From a virus: 36,169 nucleotides of DNA. Numbering within the stretch: the stretch's first letter is position 1; every line of letters begins with the position of its first letter. The stretch spans positions 1 through 36,169 of IMG/VR virus record IMGVR_UViG_3300017917_001678; one strand, written 5' to 3'. Under the pieces are notes generated by a model that saw only the letters and a program-made list of their open reading frames with translations, searched no databases and was not told the origin of the DNA. The position numbers and the translations under genes were made by a program. This document shows, piece by piece, positions 22,746 to 29,015 of the stretch.

Positions 22746-23063
22746 TTATTTTAATTCTGTTGGAATACCTTCATTTTCAAATTCTTCCTTCAATTTTAGA
22801 TATCTTTCATATCTTTGTTTCTTTGAATCCTCCAAGAATCTTTCGTGACGTTTCATTCTCTGACTATATTCTTCATCACTTTCTATTCTTTCTCTTTCAA
22901 CTGATATAATCCACTCACCATCATTACCATATTCATCTTCCTCATATCCGATATGAATTAAATCATCGTCTTGATATTCAGAATGTTTAAGGTCTTTCCA
23001 TCTTGGTTGTTTTTTACCGACATACCTTTGGTCAATCTGTTGTCTTATTATTTTACGTTCCAT
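22746..23063 (-). CDS. Hypothetical charged protein with RYLKLKEEF tail, 105 aa
   Basis: Very rich in Arg, Glu and Tyr. The middle has LIHIGYEEDEYGNDGEW. The end, KKQRYERYLKLKEEFENEG, parallels the tail of the protein at 18609-18923. Otherwise dissimilar. First gene of the operon from 23082-23089 that includes the kinase. No known family. Confidence 0.65.
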   Translation of the reverse strand: MERKIIRQQIDQRYVGKKQPRWKDLKHSEYQDDDLIHIGYEEDEYGNDGEWIISVERERIESDEEYSQRMKRHERFLEDSKKQRYERYLKLKEEFENEGIPTELK

Positions 23064-23081
23064 ATCATTTCTAATTTTCTA

Positions 23082-23089
23082 CAAAGATA
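23082..23089 (-). promoter_or_regulatory. Bacteroidota-type -7 promoter element
   Basis: TATCTTTG on the minus strand, 18 nt from the ATG at 23063. It would drive five genes including the P-loop kinase. Confidence 0.65.
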
Positions 23090-23095
23090 ATAATT

Positions 23096-23293
23096 TTAAA
23101 TTAAATGACTATTTTTTTTTTCATAATTTAATCTTCCACGACATTTTGTTTTCTCATCAACCTCCCATAATTTTTCACCACCATTTTTTGTCATATGACA
23201 ATTATGTGCTTTATCGGTTCTTTTTGAAAATTCAACAATTGTTTCGTTGTGTTTGTTTATTACCCTCCAAGGACATTCTTTACATTCTTTCAT
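23096..23293 (-). CDS. Cysteine-rich small protein, CPWR type, 65 aa
   Basis: The N terminus MKECKECPWRV, then HNCHMT and KCRGRL, gives the C-x2-CPWR ... CH ... C-x-G pattern typical of a small family found in phages and actinobacteria (DUF6283-like, from memory). The cysteines and histidines probably bind one zinc. Function unknown. Last gene of the operon that begins with the phosphoesterase at 25433. Confidence 0.75.
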   Translation of the reverse strand: MKECKECPWRVINKHNETIVEFSKRTDKAHNCHMTKNGGEKLWEVDEKTKCRGRLNYEKKNSHLI

Positions 23294-23296
23294 AAT

Positions 23297-24178
23297 TTAT
23301 CTTGTTCTTCTTAAATCTGGATAATCTGGATATTCATAATAATTTCCATTATCGTAATAAGTTCTATAGTTATTGGAGTCAATCGTTGCCGGGTCAATTC
23401 CCATAATATATTGATTCATTAGTTGTGAGATAGTATCTCGAGATATATAACTTTTATAACCGGATTCGGGTTTATTTATTTCTGAATGAATTTTTTTATA
23501 CTCATCTAATTCCATAATAGTTTCATCTTTTTTAATTTCAGAAATAATTATGTTAATAATATCAGTAGATATTGGAAGAGTTAAAGGGCTAACTTCTTTA
23601 TCGTTAGATAACCAACCTTGAATTCTACTTGAGTTACCTTTTTTAATTGAGACTGCGTATTTGTCATTATTGATTCTATCGATAATGTAAATTAATTTAT
23701 ATTCATCAATATAAGTAAGCCAGTGAGTTTCTTGAGTTGTGCACCACTTAGTATTTGAACCATACATTTTGGAAGCTTCATAACTTAATGGAATAACAAC
23801 ACAATATTCATCATTATCAAGTAATTTTATGACTTGTTTTTCAAGTTCTTTTTGTTTTAAGATTTCTTCGGCGTCATTAACAGAATCAAGCATTTCATCC
23901 CAACTTTTATATTGAGAAATGTCATTTTTCTTAACTCTATTCGCATTACAATGTTTGTCGAACTCATTCAGTAATTCAACTTTGTCTGGTCCTAAAATTT
24001 CCGTAATAAGATATAATCCAATATCATCACCCTCATTATAGTCGTATTCACCCTTCAATCTGTTAATTAAGAAGTGAAGATACTTATTTGTATTTGAAGG
24101 GTCAATCTTCGCCAACAAATCAATAATACTAACATTAAGATTAGGATGTTGTTCCTTTAATTTATCTATTTTAGACAT
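23297..24178 (-). CDS. Phage protein with YGSxTxWCTT motif, paralogue B (293 aa)
   Basis: The N-terminal 115 residues are helical. The core LLDNDEYCVVIPLSYEASK and MYGSNTKWCTTQETHW (about residues 145-160) matches the protein at 12068-13066. Strands follow (YKLIYIIDRINNDKYAVSIKKG) and a SRIQGWLSND segment. The C terminus is Tyr-rich (NNYRTYYDNGNYYEYPDYPDL). The WCT family is common in phages, with no known activity. Two copies in one genome suggest diversified roles or distinct targets. Confidence 0.75.
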   Translation of the reverse strand: MSKIDKLKEQHPNLNVSIIDLLAKIDPSNTNKYLHFLINRLKGEYDYNEGDDIGLYLITEILGPDKVELLNEFDKHCNANRVKKNDISQYKSWDEMLDSVNDAEEILKQKELEKQVIKLLDNDEYCVVIPLSYEASKMYGSNTKWCTTQETHWLTYIDEYKLIYIIDRINNDKYAVSIKKGNSSRIQGWLSNDKEVSPLTLPISTDIINIIISEIKKDETIMELDEYKKIHSEINKPESGYKSYISRDTISQLMNQYIMGIDPATIDSNNYRTYYDNGNYYEYPDYPDLRRTR

Positions 24179-24185
24179 ATTCTTT

Positions 24186-24461
24186 TTATTTTAAATGTAA
24201 TACTTTCCAAGAAATTTCAAACCACATTTTTACCCAAATAAAATTAATCCCAACCATATACGATGGTCTAAGATTATTCTTATCAAACATTTTTTTACCT
24301 TTTTTACCGGTTCCAACACATAAACTTTTTTCAAAGAAAATACCAATTTTTTTTCTTTTCCATTCAATCCTATGATATATTCTATCGGATTCAAGATTAT
24401 CCCATTGATGTCTGAAAACACCTTTAATTGTAAAATTACCTATTTTTATCGAGCTGACCAT
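24186..24461 (-). CDS. Hypothetical basic beta-rich protein, 91 aa
   Basis: The ATG at 24461 (MVSSIKIGNFTIKGVF) was chosen to limit overlap; the longer frame lies within the preceding gene. The product is basic and rich in Trp, Phe and Lys (RIEWKRKKIGIFFEKSLCVGTGKKGKKMF). The final 25 residues are hydrophobic-aromatic (INFIWVKMWFEISWKVL), so it may associate with membranes. No known family. Confidence 0.55.
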   Translation of the reverse strand: MVSSIKIGNFTIKGVFRHQWDNLESDRIYHRIEWKRKKIGIFFEKSLCVGTGKKGKKMFDKNNLRPSYMVGINFIWVKMWFEISWKVLHLK

Positions 24462-24783
24462 ATTTTTCTTTTGCTTTATTTTTTCCCCAAATATTAAAAA
24501 AATCCGTTTCCAAGTTATGACCCCCATCTTCCAACCTCATACTAATGTCATTTCTTGTTTCTAATGATATTATTTCCGCAACCACTTCCCACGCCAATGG
24601 ATGAAACATTTTTACCATCGTCATAAAATTACCACCAACATTCTCCAACGATTCCAATGTTTTGATTTTTCCATCCGCATAACCAAAATCATTGTCGAAT
24701 GTTTTCCAATATCGAATACATGCGGACTTCAAATCGTCGAAGTGTTCTTGTTTCGGTGGTTTGTAATAAATTTTTGTTTCCAT
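24436..24783 (-). CDS. Hypothetical phage protein, 115 aa
   Basis: Helical, soluble, with PPKQEHFDDLKSACIRYW and MVKMFHPLAWEVVAEI. The start overlaps the phosphoesterase stop by one base (TAATG), implying translational coupling. A conserved-looking K-x-L-E-S-L-E-N-V-G-G segment is seen. No family recognised. Confidence 0.65.
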   Translation of the reverse strand: METKIYYKPPKQEHFDDLKSACIRYWKTFDNDFGYADGKIKTLESLENVGGNFMTMVKMFHPLAWEVVAEIISLETRNDISMRLEDGGHNLETDFFNIWGKNKAKEKYGQLDKNR

Positions 24784-25433
24784 TATCCTACAATCCCCTT
24801 TAACTCGTCCGTATGGTGGTCAAATAACATATCTGACGCAACCTCACGACCATCCATAATCCTTATAATATCATCCATGTCATATACTCCAAACGTTGGG
24901 TGTCCATCCACGCCAACATCCATTTTCTTACCTTTACCGAATCTTAAATTTGTCGGTAAATGACAGTGCCCATGGAGTTGGATATGACCTTTATTTAACC
25001 CATCCCAACTTTGTATTGGATAATGTGATAATACAAATGTCTTATATTTGTATGTTAATTTGTTGTAGTGAGAAACACTTGCAAATAATCCTTGACAACC
25101 TTCTTTATTGTTTTCTATGTGGTGGTCATGATTCCCAAGAATCAAATGAATTTCTTTACATTTAATTTGGTCTCTAAACATTTGAATGTTTTCGAAACCA
25201 CCAAAAGACCAGTCTCCCAAGTGAATTAATACATCATCTTCACCAACAACCATATTGATGTTGTTAACAATTGAAGTGTTCATTTCCTCAATGGTCTCAA
25301 AATCTCTTGTCTTGTCTTTAGGAACACTTCCATCCGGAAGTCTCCAATCAGTAGTCCCCCTACAAATGTTTTTGTGTCCGTAGTGAGTATCTGAAGTAAT
25401 AAAAACTTTTCTATTTTTCTCTATCTTAATCAT
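24783..25433 (-). CDS. Calcineurin-like metallophosphoesterase, second
   Basis: The ATG at 25433 (MIKIEKNRKVFITSD) was chosen because a TAnnTTTG box ends 4 nt before it. Metal-binding motifs appear in order: SDTHYGHKN, HLGDWSFGG, LGNHDHH, SHYP and GHCH, followed by DVGVDGHP. This arrangement matches single-domain phage and bacterial phosphoesterases. The substrate is unknown. It is not similar enough to the protein at 1317-2015 to be a recent duplicate (no GSPWQP segment). First gene of an operon running to 23096. Confidence 0.9.
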   Translation of the reverse strand: MIKIEKNRKVFITSDTHYGHKNICRGTTDWRLPDGSVPKDKTRDFETIEEMNTSIVNNINMVVGEDDVLIHLGDWSFGGFENIQMFRDQIKCKEIHLILGNHDHHIENNKEGCQGLFASVSHYNKLTYKYKTFVLSHYPIQSWDGLNKGHIQLHGHCHLPTNLRFGKGKKMDVGVDGHPTFGVYDMDDIIRIMDGREVASDMLFDHHTDELKGIVG

Positions 25434-25944
25434 ACTGCAAATGTAATACTTTTTTTTCAAACCAGTCAGGTTTTTTTCTATTTTTCCAAACCGCTAAATC
25501 AGATTTCTCTCCAATATAGTAATTTCTATAGGATTCAACAACACATTCTACCTTATATTCGTCAGGCATTGCTTTCGCTGGTGTGGTAAACCCAATATCC
25601 GGAATATTTGGTAGGTTGGTAACACACCATTCAATCACATCTTGAGATTTATGTCTTTTCCCGTATCGATAAGTGTATTCTTTAGATAATTCCAAACCTA
25701 ATTCACACAAATACAAATAATTTGTTAAACTTTCACGAGCCCAAATAGAACACGGGTGATTTTTGTGGGATAATTTATAAGGGACTTCCAAAGTCGATGT
25801 TGGTAATTTATATGGTTGTAATAAAGACATATGATGAACACCACATAAAAGTTGGGCCGTTTCTAATATCATTTTTACAACATGTTTGTCCACATGATAT
25901 TGAGCACATTTTTCAACATCGTAATCTAAAAAGAAAATATTCAT
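25426..25944 (-). CDS. Conserved phage protein with QYHxDKHVVKM motif
   Basis: The N terminus MNIFFLDYDVEKCAQYHVDKHVVKMILE is typical of a conserved group of phage proteins. Some are annotated as pyrimidine-dimer DNA glycosylases (Pyr_excise type) on weak similarity. Later segments KLSHKNHPCSIWAR, ELSKEYTYRYGKRHK, PAKAMPDEYKVECVVESYRNYY are also familiar. The conserved His, Lys, and Asp could be functional, but the glycosylase assignment is not established here. Its 3' end overlaps the promoter of the downstream phosphoesterase. Own promoter at 25961-25968. Confidence 0.8.
   Translation of the reverse strand: MNIFFLDYDVEKCAQYHVDKHVVKMILETAQLLCGVHHMSLLQPYKLPTSTLEVPYKLSHKNHPCSIWARESLTNYLYLCELGLELSKEYTYRYGKRHKSQDVIEWCVTNLPNIPDIGFTTPAKAMPDEYKVECVVESYRNYYIGEKSDLAVWKNRKKPDWFEKKVLHLQYD
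25437..25445 (-). promoter_or_regulatory. Bacteroidota-type promoter element, 4 nt from ATG
   Basis: The minus strand reads TACATTTG-CAGT-ATG, with the same 4-nt gap as at 20377. It lies inside the end of the upstream gene and predicts a leaderless phosphoesterase transcript. Confidence 0.7.
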
Positions 25945-25960
25945 ATTCGTTAATTTTCGA

Positions 25961-25968
25961 CAAATATA
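25961..25968 (-). promoter_or_regulatory. Bacteroidota-type -7 promoter element
   Basis: TATATTTG on the minus strand, 16 nt upstream of the ATG at 25944, with an AT-rich leader. It drives the QYHxDKHVVKM protein. Confidence 0.7.
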
Positions 25969-25980
25969 ATGAATATTTTT

Positions 25981-26235
25981 TTATTCCGTAATTAAAAAAA
26001 CAGGATTTTGTTCTCCGGCATAAAGTCCTAAAATATTGTAACCATAAAATTCTTCGGCTTCAAACTGGGTCATACCATCTCTCTCGGATAGAATTTCTAT
26101 GATTTTATTTTTTGAATATAAAATTCGATTATCCCTACCAAATTCTTCAATGACACCAATAATTGCGTCATCTAAACCATCTAATATTATTGCTCCTTCA
26201 GCAATTTCATCGATATCGTAATCTTTAATATTCAT
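25981..26235 (-). CDS. Conserved acidic small phage protein, 84 aa
   Basis: Sequence features LDGLDDAIIGVIEEFG, ILYSKNKIIEIL, RDGMTQFEAEEFYGYNILG and a hydrophobic end form a pattern I recognise from many phage genomes. The family is uncharacterised; it looks like a compact alpha/beta fold. No membrane segment. The promoter is not obvious; upstream is the 178-nt intergenic region with a long inverted repeat. Confidence 0.75.
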   Translation of the reverse strand: MNIKDYDIDEIAEGAIILDGLDDAIIGVIEEFGRDNRILYSKNKIIEILSERDGMTQFEAEEFYGYNILGLYAGEQNPVFLITE

Positions 26236-26261
26236 TTTAATAGGAAAAAGTGTGATAAAAA

Positions 26262-26336
26262 AATCAGGAGAGTCCTTAAATTCGGCGAGAGTAAGTTACC
26301 AAGATACTATCAAAATATTCTGAGAACTCTCCCTGA
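26262..26336. other. Long inverted repeat in an intergenic region; possible structured RNA
   Basis: ATCAGGAGAGTCC near 26268 and GAACTCTCCCTGA near 26324 form a stem of about 12 pairs with one bulge and a wobble, closing a loop of about 45 nt. On the minus strand the second arm is followed by seven T's, so the transcript could be a small RNA with an intrinsic stop. On the plus strand no T-run follows. The rest of the 178-nt gap holds the late-type motif for 26414. It is not a tRNA (no T-arm consensus). The GGAGAGT arm recurs in the terminator at 33686-33716. Confidence 0.4.
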
Positions 26337-26391
26337 CAAAACAATTATAAAATTAAGTTTTACGATTGTCAACTAAAATTTGATAAATTAG

Positions 26392-26406
26392 AAGTATTTA
26401 TAAATA
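26392..26406 (+). promoter_or_regulatory. Late-type promoter motif AAGTATTTATAAATA
   Basis: The motif contains both AAGTATTTAT (as in the divergent repeat at 4324-4360) and TATAAATA (26399-26406), and ends 7 nt before the ATG at 26414. It is the clearest example of the T4-late-like class in the window. Confidence 0.5.
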
Positions 26407-26413
26407 AAAAAAT

Positions 26414-27775
26414 ATGAGAGGTTATTTTGGATTAGGTCAATTGTCTGCATCAGAAAAGTCAGATATTTTGAATCAACATAAAAGTTTATATAACGGATAC
26501 CAAACGATGCAACCGCAAGTATCAAACACTCAACCATTGCATGTTTATGATTTTGCTGGTGACAAAGATGGTATGGTTGTTAATAATAAGGGTGAGGTTA
26601 AGAAATACACAAACATGGGAATCAACGAACAAGCTGAAAAAAATGAAGTTTGTGATGAATGTGGTGCAATGATTATGGATGGTATGTGTAATGAATGTGG
26701 TTATGGTCACATGGAAGAATCAGAACTTGAAGAAGGTAATATGTGTGAACAATGTGGTGGTACCATGAAAGAAGATGTTTGTGAACAATGTGGTTCAGGA
26801 AAAATGGAAGAAGGGACAGGACATTTGGATGACATTTATAATGTGCATGATTTGAACTTAACAAAAGGTGATTTTGATTATGTTGAAGGTGGTGGAAACG
26901 ACTACGGGACATTTGAAAAGGCTCATCACATGAAAAAAATGAAAAACGAACAAGTTGAAGATGATGATGACTATTTGGATTATGAATCATCATATACTGA
27001 AGATGGTATGGATGACCCGGATAATGAAGATGACGGATTTGAAGATATGAATCTTGATGAAATCGAAGTTGATAAATTAAGTAAAGGTGGAAAATACAAA
27101 TATCATCCAAAATATAAACCGGAGGCTGAGGATGAGGTTGAATTTATGGATAGAATTGACTATGAAGACAATTCAAAACCTCATTACCAATTCTCAGGTA
27201 AAAAATCAAATTATTTGTTCCCTGATAGAGAAATTGAAGATTTTATCTCTAGTTTGGACGAACAGGGTGGAAATGTTGACGATATGGATGTTGACGATGT
27301 GGAGGACGCATATGACTTTGTTTCTAATGGTCCGGGAGGTGTATATCCGGTAAATGAAGATGACATGTATGGATATGAACCGGAGATGACATATGAAACA
27401 ATGGAATCGGCATGGGCGGACGAAGAAATAGACGAACAAGATGTATCAGGTTCTCAAGGAATATATGGTGATATGAAAAGGGCATATGATTTCGATAGTG
27501 GAGGGCCAGGTAAAGGTGGGCCTTACCAAGAATTTTCATATGAAAGTGAATTAGATGAAGAAGACGAATTTGGATTTGCAACACATAGTGGAGATTTTGA
27601 AGGAGACGACTCTGAAGAAGAAGATTTCGGATTTGCAACACATAGTGGAGATTTTGAAGGAGACGACTCTGAAGATGATGAGTGGGAAGAAATTGATGTC
27701 GATATGAAAGAATCATTTATCACTCAAAAGAATAAAATTACTGAAATGTTCAATAGAATTGGTAAATTTAATTAA
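26414..27775 (+). CDS. Large acidic protein with twin zinc-ribbon-like motifs and leader; putative virion protein
   Basis: The N terminus ASEKSDILNQHKSL resembles leaders of the proteins at 31786 and 32328. A site GINE-Q follows at residues 69-73. Two C-x2-C-x8-C-x2-C motifs (C80, C83, C92, C95 and C111, C114, C123, C126) likely bind two zinc ions. The rest is extremely acidic, with further L-D-E-Q and I-D-E-Q sites, and a near-identical 19-residue repeat (GFATHSGDFEGDDSEEED) near the end, then a basic helix. Such acidity with protease-like sites is reminiscent of capsid scaffold or core proteins, but sequence identity with a known scaffold is not seen. Late-type promoter and terminator bracket it as a single unit. 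Confidence 0.7.
   Translation: MRGYFGLGQLSASEKSDILNQHKSLYNGYQTMQPQVSNTQPLHVYDFAGDKDGMVVNNKGEVKKYTNMGINEQAEKNEVCDECGAMIMDGMCNECGYGHMEESELEEGNMCEQCGGTMKEDVCEQCGSGKMEEGTGHLDDIYNVHDLNLTKGDFDYVEGGGNDYGTFEKAHHMKKMKNEQVEDDDDYLDYESSYTEDGMDDPDNEDDGFEDMNLDEIEVDKLSKGGKYKYHPKYKPEAEDEVEFMDRIDYEDNSKPHYQFSGKKSNYLFPDREIEDFISSLDEQGGNVDDMDVDDVEDAYDFVSNGPGGVYPVNEDDMYGYEPEMTYETMESAWADEEIDEQDVSGSQGIYGDMKRAYDFDSGGPGKGGPYQEFSYESELDEEDEFGFATHSGDFEGDDSEEEDFGFATHSGDFEGDDSEDDEWEEIDVDMKESFITQKNKITEMFNRIGKFN
27572..27685 (+). repeat. Two-copy 57-bp coding repeat
   Basis: Copies begin at 27572 and 27629 and share 47 identical bases (GGATTTGCAACACATAGTGG onward). They encode G-F-A-T-H-S-G-D-F-E-G-D-D-S-E, about 19 residues per unit. 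The near-perfect DNA identity indicates recent duplication. Confidence 0.9.
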
Positions 27776-27776
27776 G

Positions 27777-27805
27777 AAAAAACCCTCATTATTGGGGGTT
27801 TTTTT
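27777..27805 (+). terminator. Rho-independent terminator after the acidic protein gene
   Basis: AACCCTC (27781-27787) pairs with GGGGGTT (27794-27800) around the loop ATTATT (7 pairs including one G-U) and is followed by TTTTT. It lies 4 nt after the stop at 27773-27775 and ends the transcript from 26392-26406. Confidence 0.9.
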
Positions 27806-27861
27806 ATGCCAAATTGGATTTTGATAAATTCGCACATATTTTATAGTAAAAACATTTAACC

Positions 27862-28161
27862 ATGGAAATTAAAGAAATTGTATCATACTTTTTAAACCCA
27901 AACTCAAACATCTTAGAAGTTACATTTAGAACTATTGATGATGGAGATGATTCCATTAGGACTGATAATATCGATTACTCAATAGTTAAAGAATATGGGT
28001 TTTCAGTTGAAGTAGAGTATGACATTACTGAAGAGATGGACGAAGATGAACTTTGGGAAAAAAATTACATCGTTGAATTAGATGAAGATGAACTTACTTC
28101 ATTTTTGAATGAGTATTATGAGGTTAATCCAACATCATTACCAAAATCTGAATTATATTAA
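27862..28161 (+). CDS. Conserved acidic small phage protein, 99 aa
   Basis: MEIKEIVSYFLNPNSNILEV and TFRTIDDGDDSIRTDNIDYS start a beta-rich domain; the second half is strongly acidic (EEMDEDELWEKN, ELDEDELTSFLNEYYEVNP). I recall closely similar small proteins in Bacteroidota phages with no known function. Its stop interlocks with the convergent lipoprotein gene (TTAA). Confidence 0.7.
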   Translation: MEIKEIVSYFLNPNSNILEVTFRTIDDGDDSIRTDNIDYSIVKEYGFSVEVEYDITEEMDEDELWEKNYIVELDEDELTSFLNEYYEVNPTSLPKSELY

Positions 28162-28691
28162 GGACCGACTCTTGTAAGATACAAAGTCATCACTTGTTTT
28201 TCCCCCATTTTACCTTTAAACCACGCTCCAGCACTTTTTAACTGAAGAGATTCAAATCCGTCATCCTCAATTAAAAAAGTTAAAGTTCTTACGGACTTAT
28301 CGGATGCAACATAATCAAATTGAACGAATCCGCTATTATATGAATTGTTCCCCAAAATTCGATAGAATATTTCATTTGGGGAAACACCATATTCCCAAAT
28401 ATCTCTTCCCGTGGGACTAACTCCCAACTGATTCATCCTTATTGTTGAATAATCAAAATGAAGATAAAATCTATTAATGACGATAGAGTCAAACGGGTCG
28501 GCCATTGATTTGTTAACATAAGTTGAACCAACAAGATATAAAGAATCCCTTGATTGGTTTTGGTCAACACTGGTAATGTCAAGTTTTGAAACAACATATT
28601 TACCGCTTAAGGTAACATCACTAGTCTCAAGGACAAATTTTTCACAAGAAGTGAACAAAAATAAGATTAATAATAGATATAAATTTCTCAT
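28158..28691 (-). CDS. Exported lipoprotein, 177 aa
   Basis: The N terminus MRNLYLLLILFLFTSC has a lipobox (F-T-S-C), so the mature lipoprotein starts CEKFVLET. The remaining residues form strands (GKYVVSKLDI, FYLHFDYSTIRMNQL, FVQFDYVAS, RTLTFLIEDDGF, QVMTLYLTRVG), consistent with a lipocalin-like or beta-sandwich fold. No enzyme motif is seen. It may be surface-exposed and block superinfection, but that is inference. Own promoter with the 4-nt gap. Stop shares TTAA with the convergent gene. Confidence 0.7.
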   Translation of the reverse strand: MRNLYLLLILFLFTSCEKFVLETSDVTLSGKYVVSKLDITSVDQNQSRDSLYLVGSTYVNKSMADPFDSIVINRFYLHFDYSTIRMNQLGVSPTGRDIWEYGVSPNEIFYRILGNNSYNSGFVQFDYVASDKSVRTLTFLIEDDGFESLQLKSAGAWFKGKMGEKQVMTLYLTRVGP

Positions 28692-28694
28692 GGT

Positions 28695-28703
28695 GCAAAT
28701 ATA
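28695..28703 (-). promoter_or_regulatory. Bacteroidota-type promoter element, 4 nt from ATG
   Basis: The minus strand reads TATATTTG-CACC-ATG, the same geometry as at 20377 and 25437, predicting a leaderless lipoprotein transcript. Confidence 0.75.
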
Positions 28704-28727
28704 ATAAAACTTTTTTAATTCCTAAAA

Positions 28728-28735
28728 TATTTATT
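28728..28735 (+). promoter_or_regulatory. Late-type motif TATTTATT
   Basis: TATTTATT ends 3 nt before the ATG at 28739. It fits the class seen before other putative virion genes, although very close to the start. Confidence 0.3.
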
Positions 28736-28738
28736 ACT

Positions 28739-28993
28739 ATGAATTTAGATGTAGATTTTTTAATAGATTTTTTTAATAAACATTCCGGTAGTGAATTTAA
28801 AGATGAGATTGATGAACAAGATGCCGGGGCTACAACAACCGCACCTTCGGGAGGAGGTGGAGGCGGAGGAGGAAGTGTTCCAAAATGGGCAGATTCTTAT
28901 CCCTTAAAACGTGGTAAATCAAATCCATTAATGAAATCAGGAGAGAAATGGAATACGGGGTTAACTCGAGGTTCCGCAAATCAAATTTGGTAA
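28739..28993 (+). CDS. Small putative virion protein with IDE-Q site, 84 aa
   Basis: The N terminus (MNLDVDFLIDFFNKHSGS) is an amphipathic helix. A site EIDE-QDAG follows near residue 25, matching the hydrophobic-x-E-Q pattern. Then come a Thr/Ala stretch, a run of eight Gly, and a conserved-looking end (YPLKRGKSN, GEKWNTGLTRGSANQIW). The Gly linker separates leader and body. The G-x-x-R-G-x-A-N-x-I end is reminiscent of small phage structural proteins, but I cannot name a family. Confidence 0.6.
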   Translation: MNLDVDFLIDFFNKHSGSEFKDEIDEQDAGATTTAPSGGGGGGGGSVPKWADSYPLKRGKSNPLMKSGEKWNTGLTRGSANQIW

Positions 28994-29001
28994 TAACGAT
29001 A

Positions 29002-29009
29002 TATTTATA
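29002..29009 (+). promoter_or_regulatory. Late-type motif TATTTATA
   Basis: TATTTATA ends 6 nt before the ATG at 29016, first gene of a six-gene run to 33599. Confidence 0.35.
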
Positions 29010-29015
29010 GACTAG

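Noticed and set aside
25426-25944. Assigning the QYHxDKHVVKM protein firmly as a pyrimidine-dimer DNA glycosylase
   Set aside because: T4 DenV is not visibly similar to it and the annotation in other phages rests on weak matches, so I kept it as a conserved protein of unknown function.
4364-26310. A 14-bp exact repeat TACCAAGATACTAT at 4364-4377 and 26297-26310, both in intergenic regions
   Set aside because: In a 36-kb AT-rich window a few exact 14-mer pairs are expected by chance. Flanking sequence is not similar and spacing to the adjacent starts differs, so I do not call it a regulatory element.
26262-26336. Possible tRNA-like fold on the plus strand (terminal arms pair over about 70 nt)
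   Set aside because: No GTTCRANTC T-arm, no D-arm and no anticodon stem in the right place. The pairing is better explained as a simple long hairpin.
26673-27716. Long antisense frames (His-rich, up to 145 codons) opposite the acidic protein
   Set aside because: GAT/GAA-rich coding DNA leaves few stops on the opposite strand; products are His/Leu-rich with no protein-like pattern.
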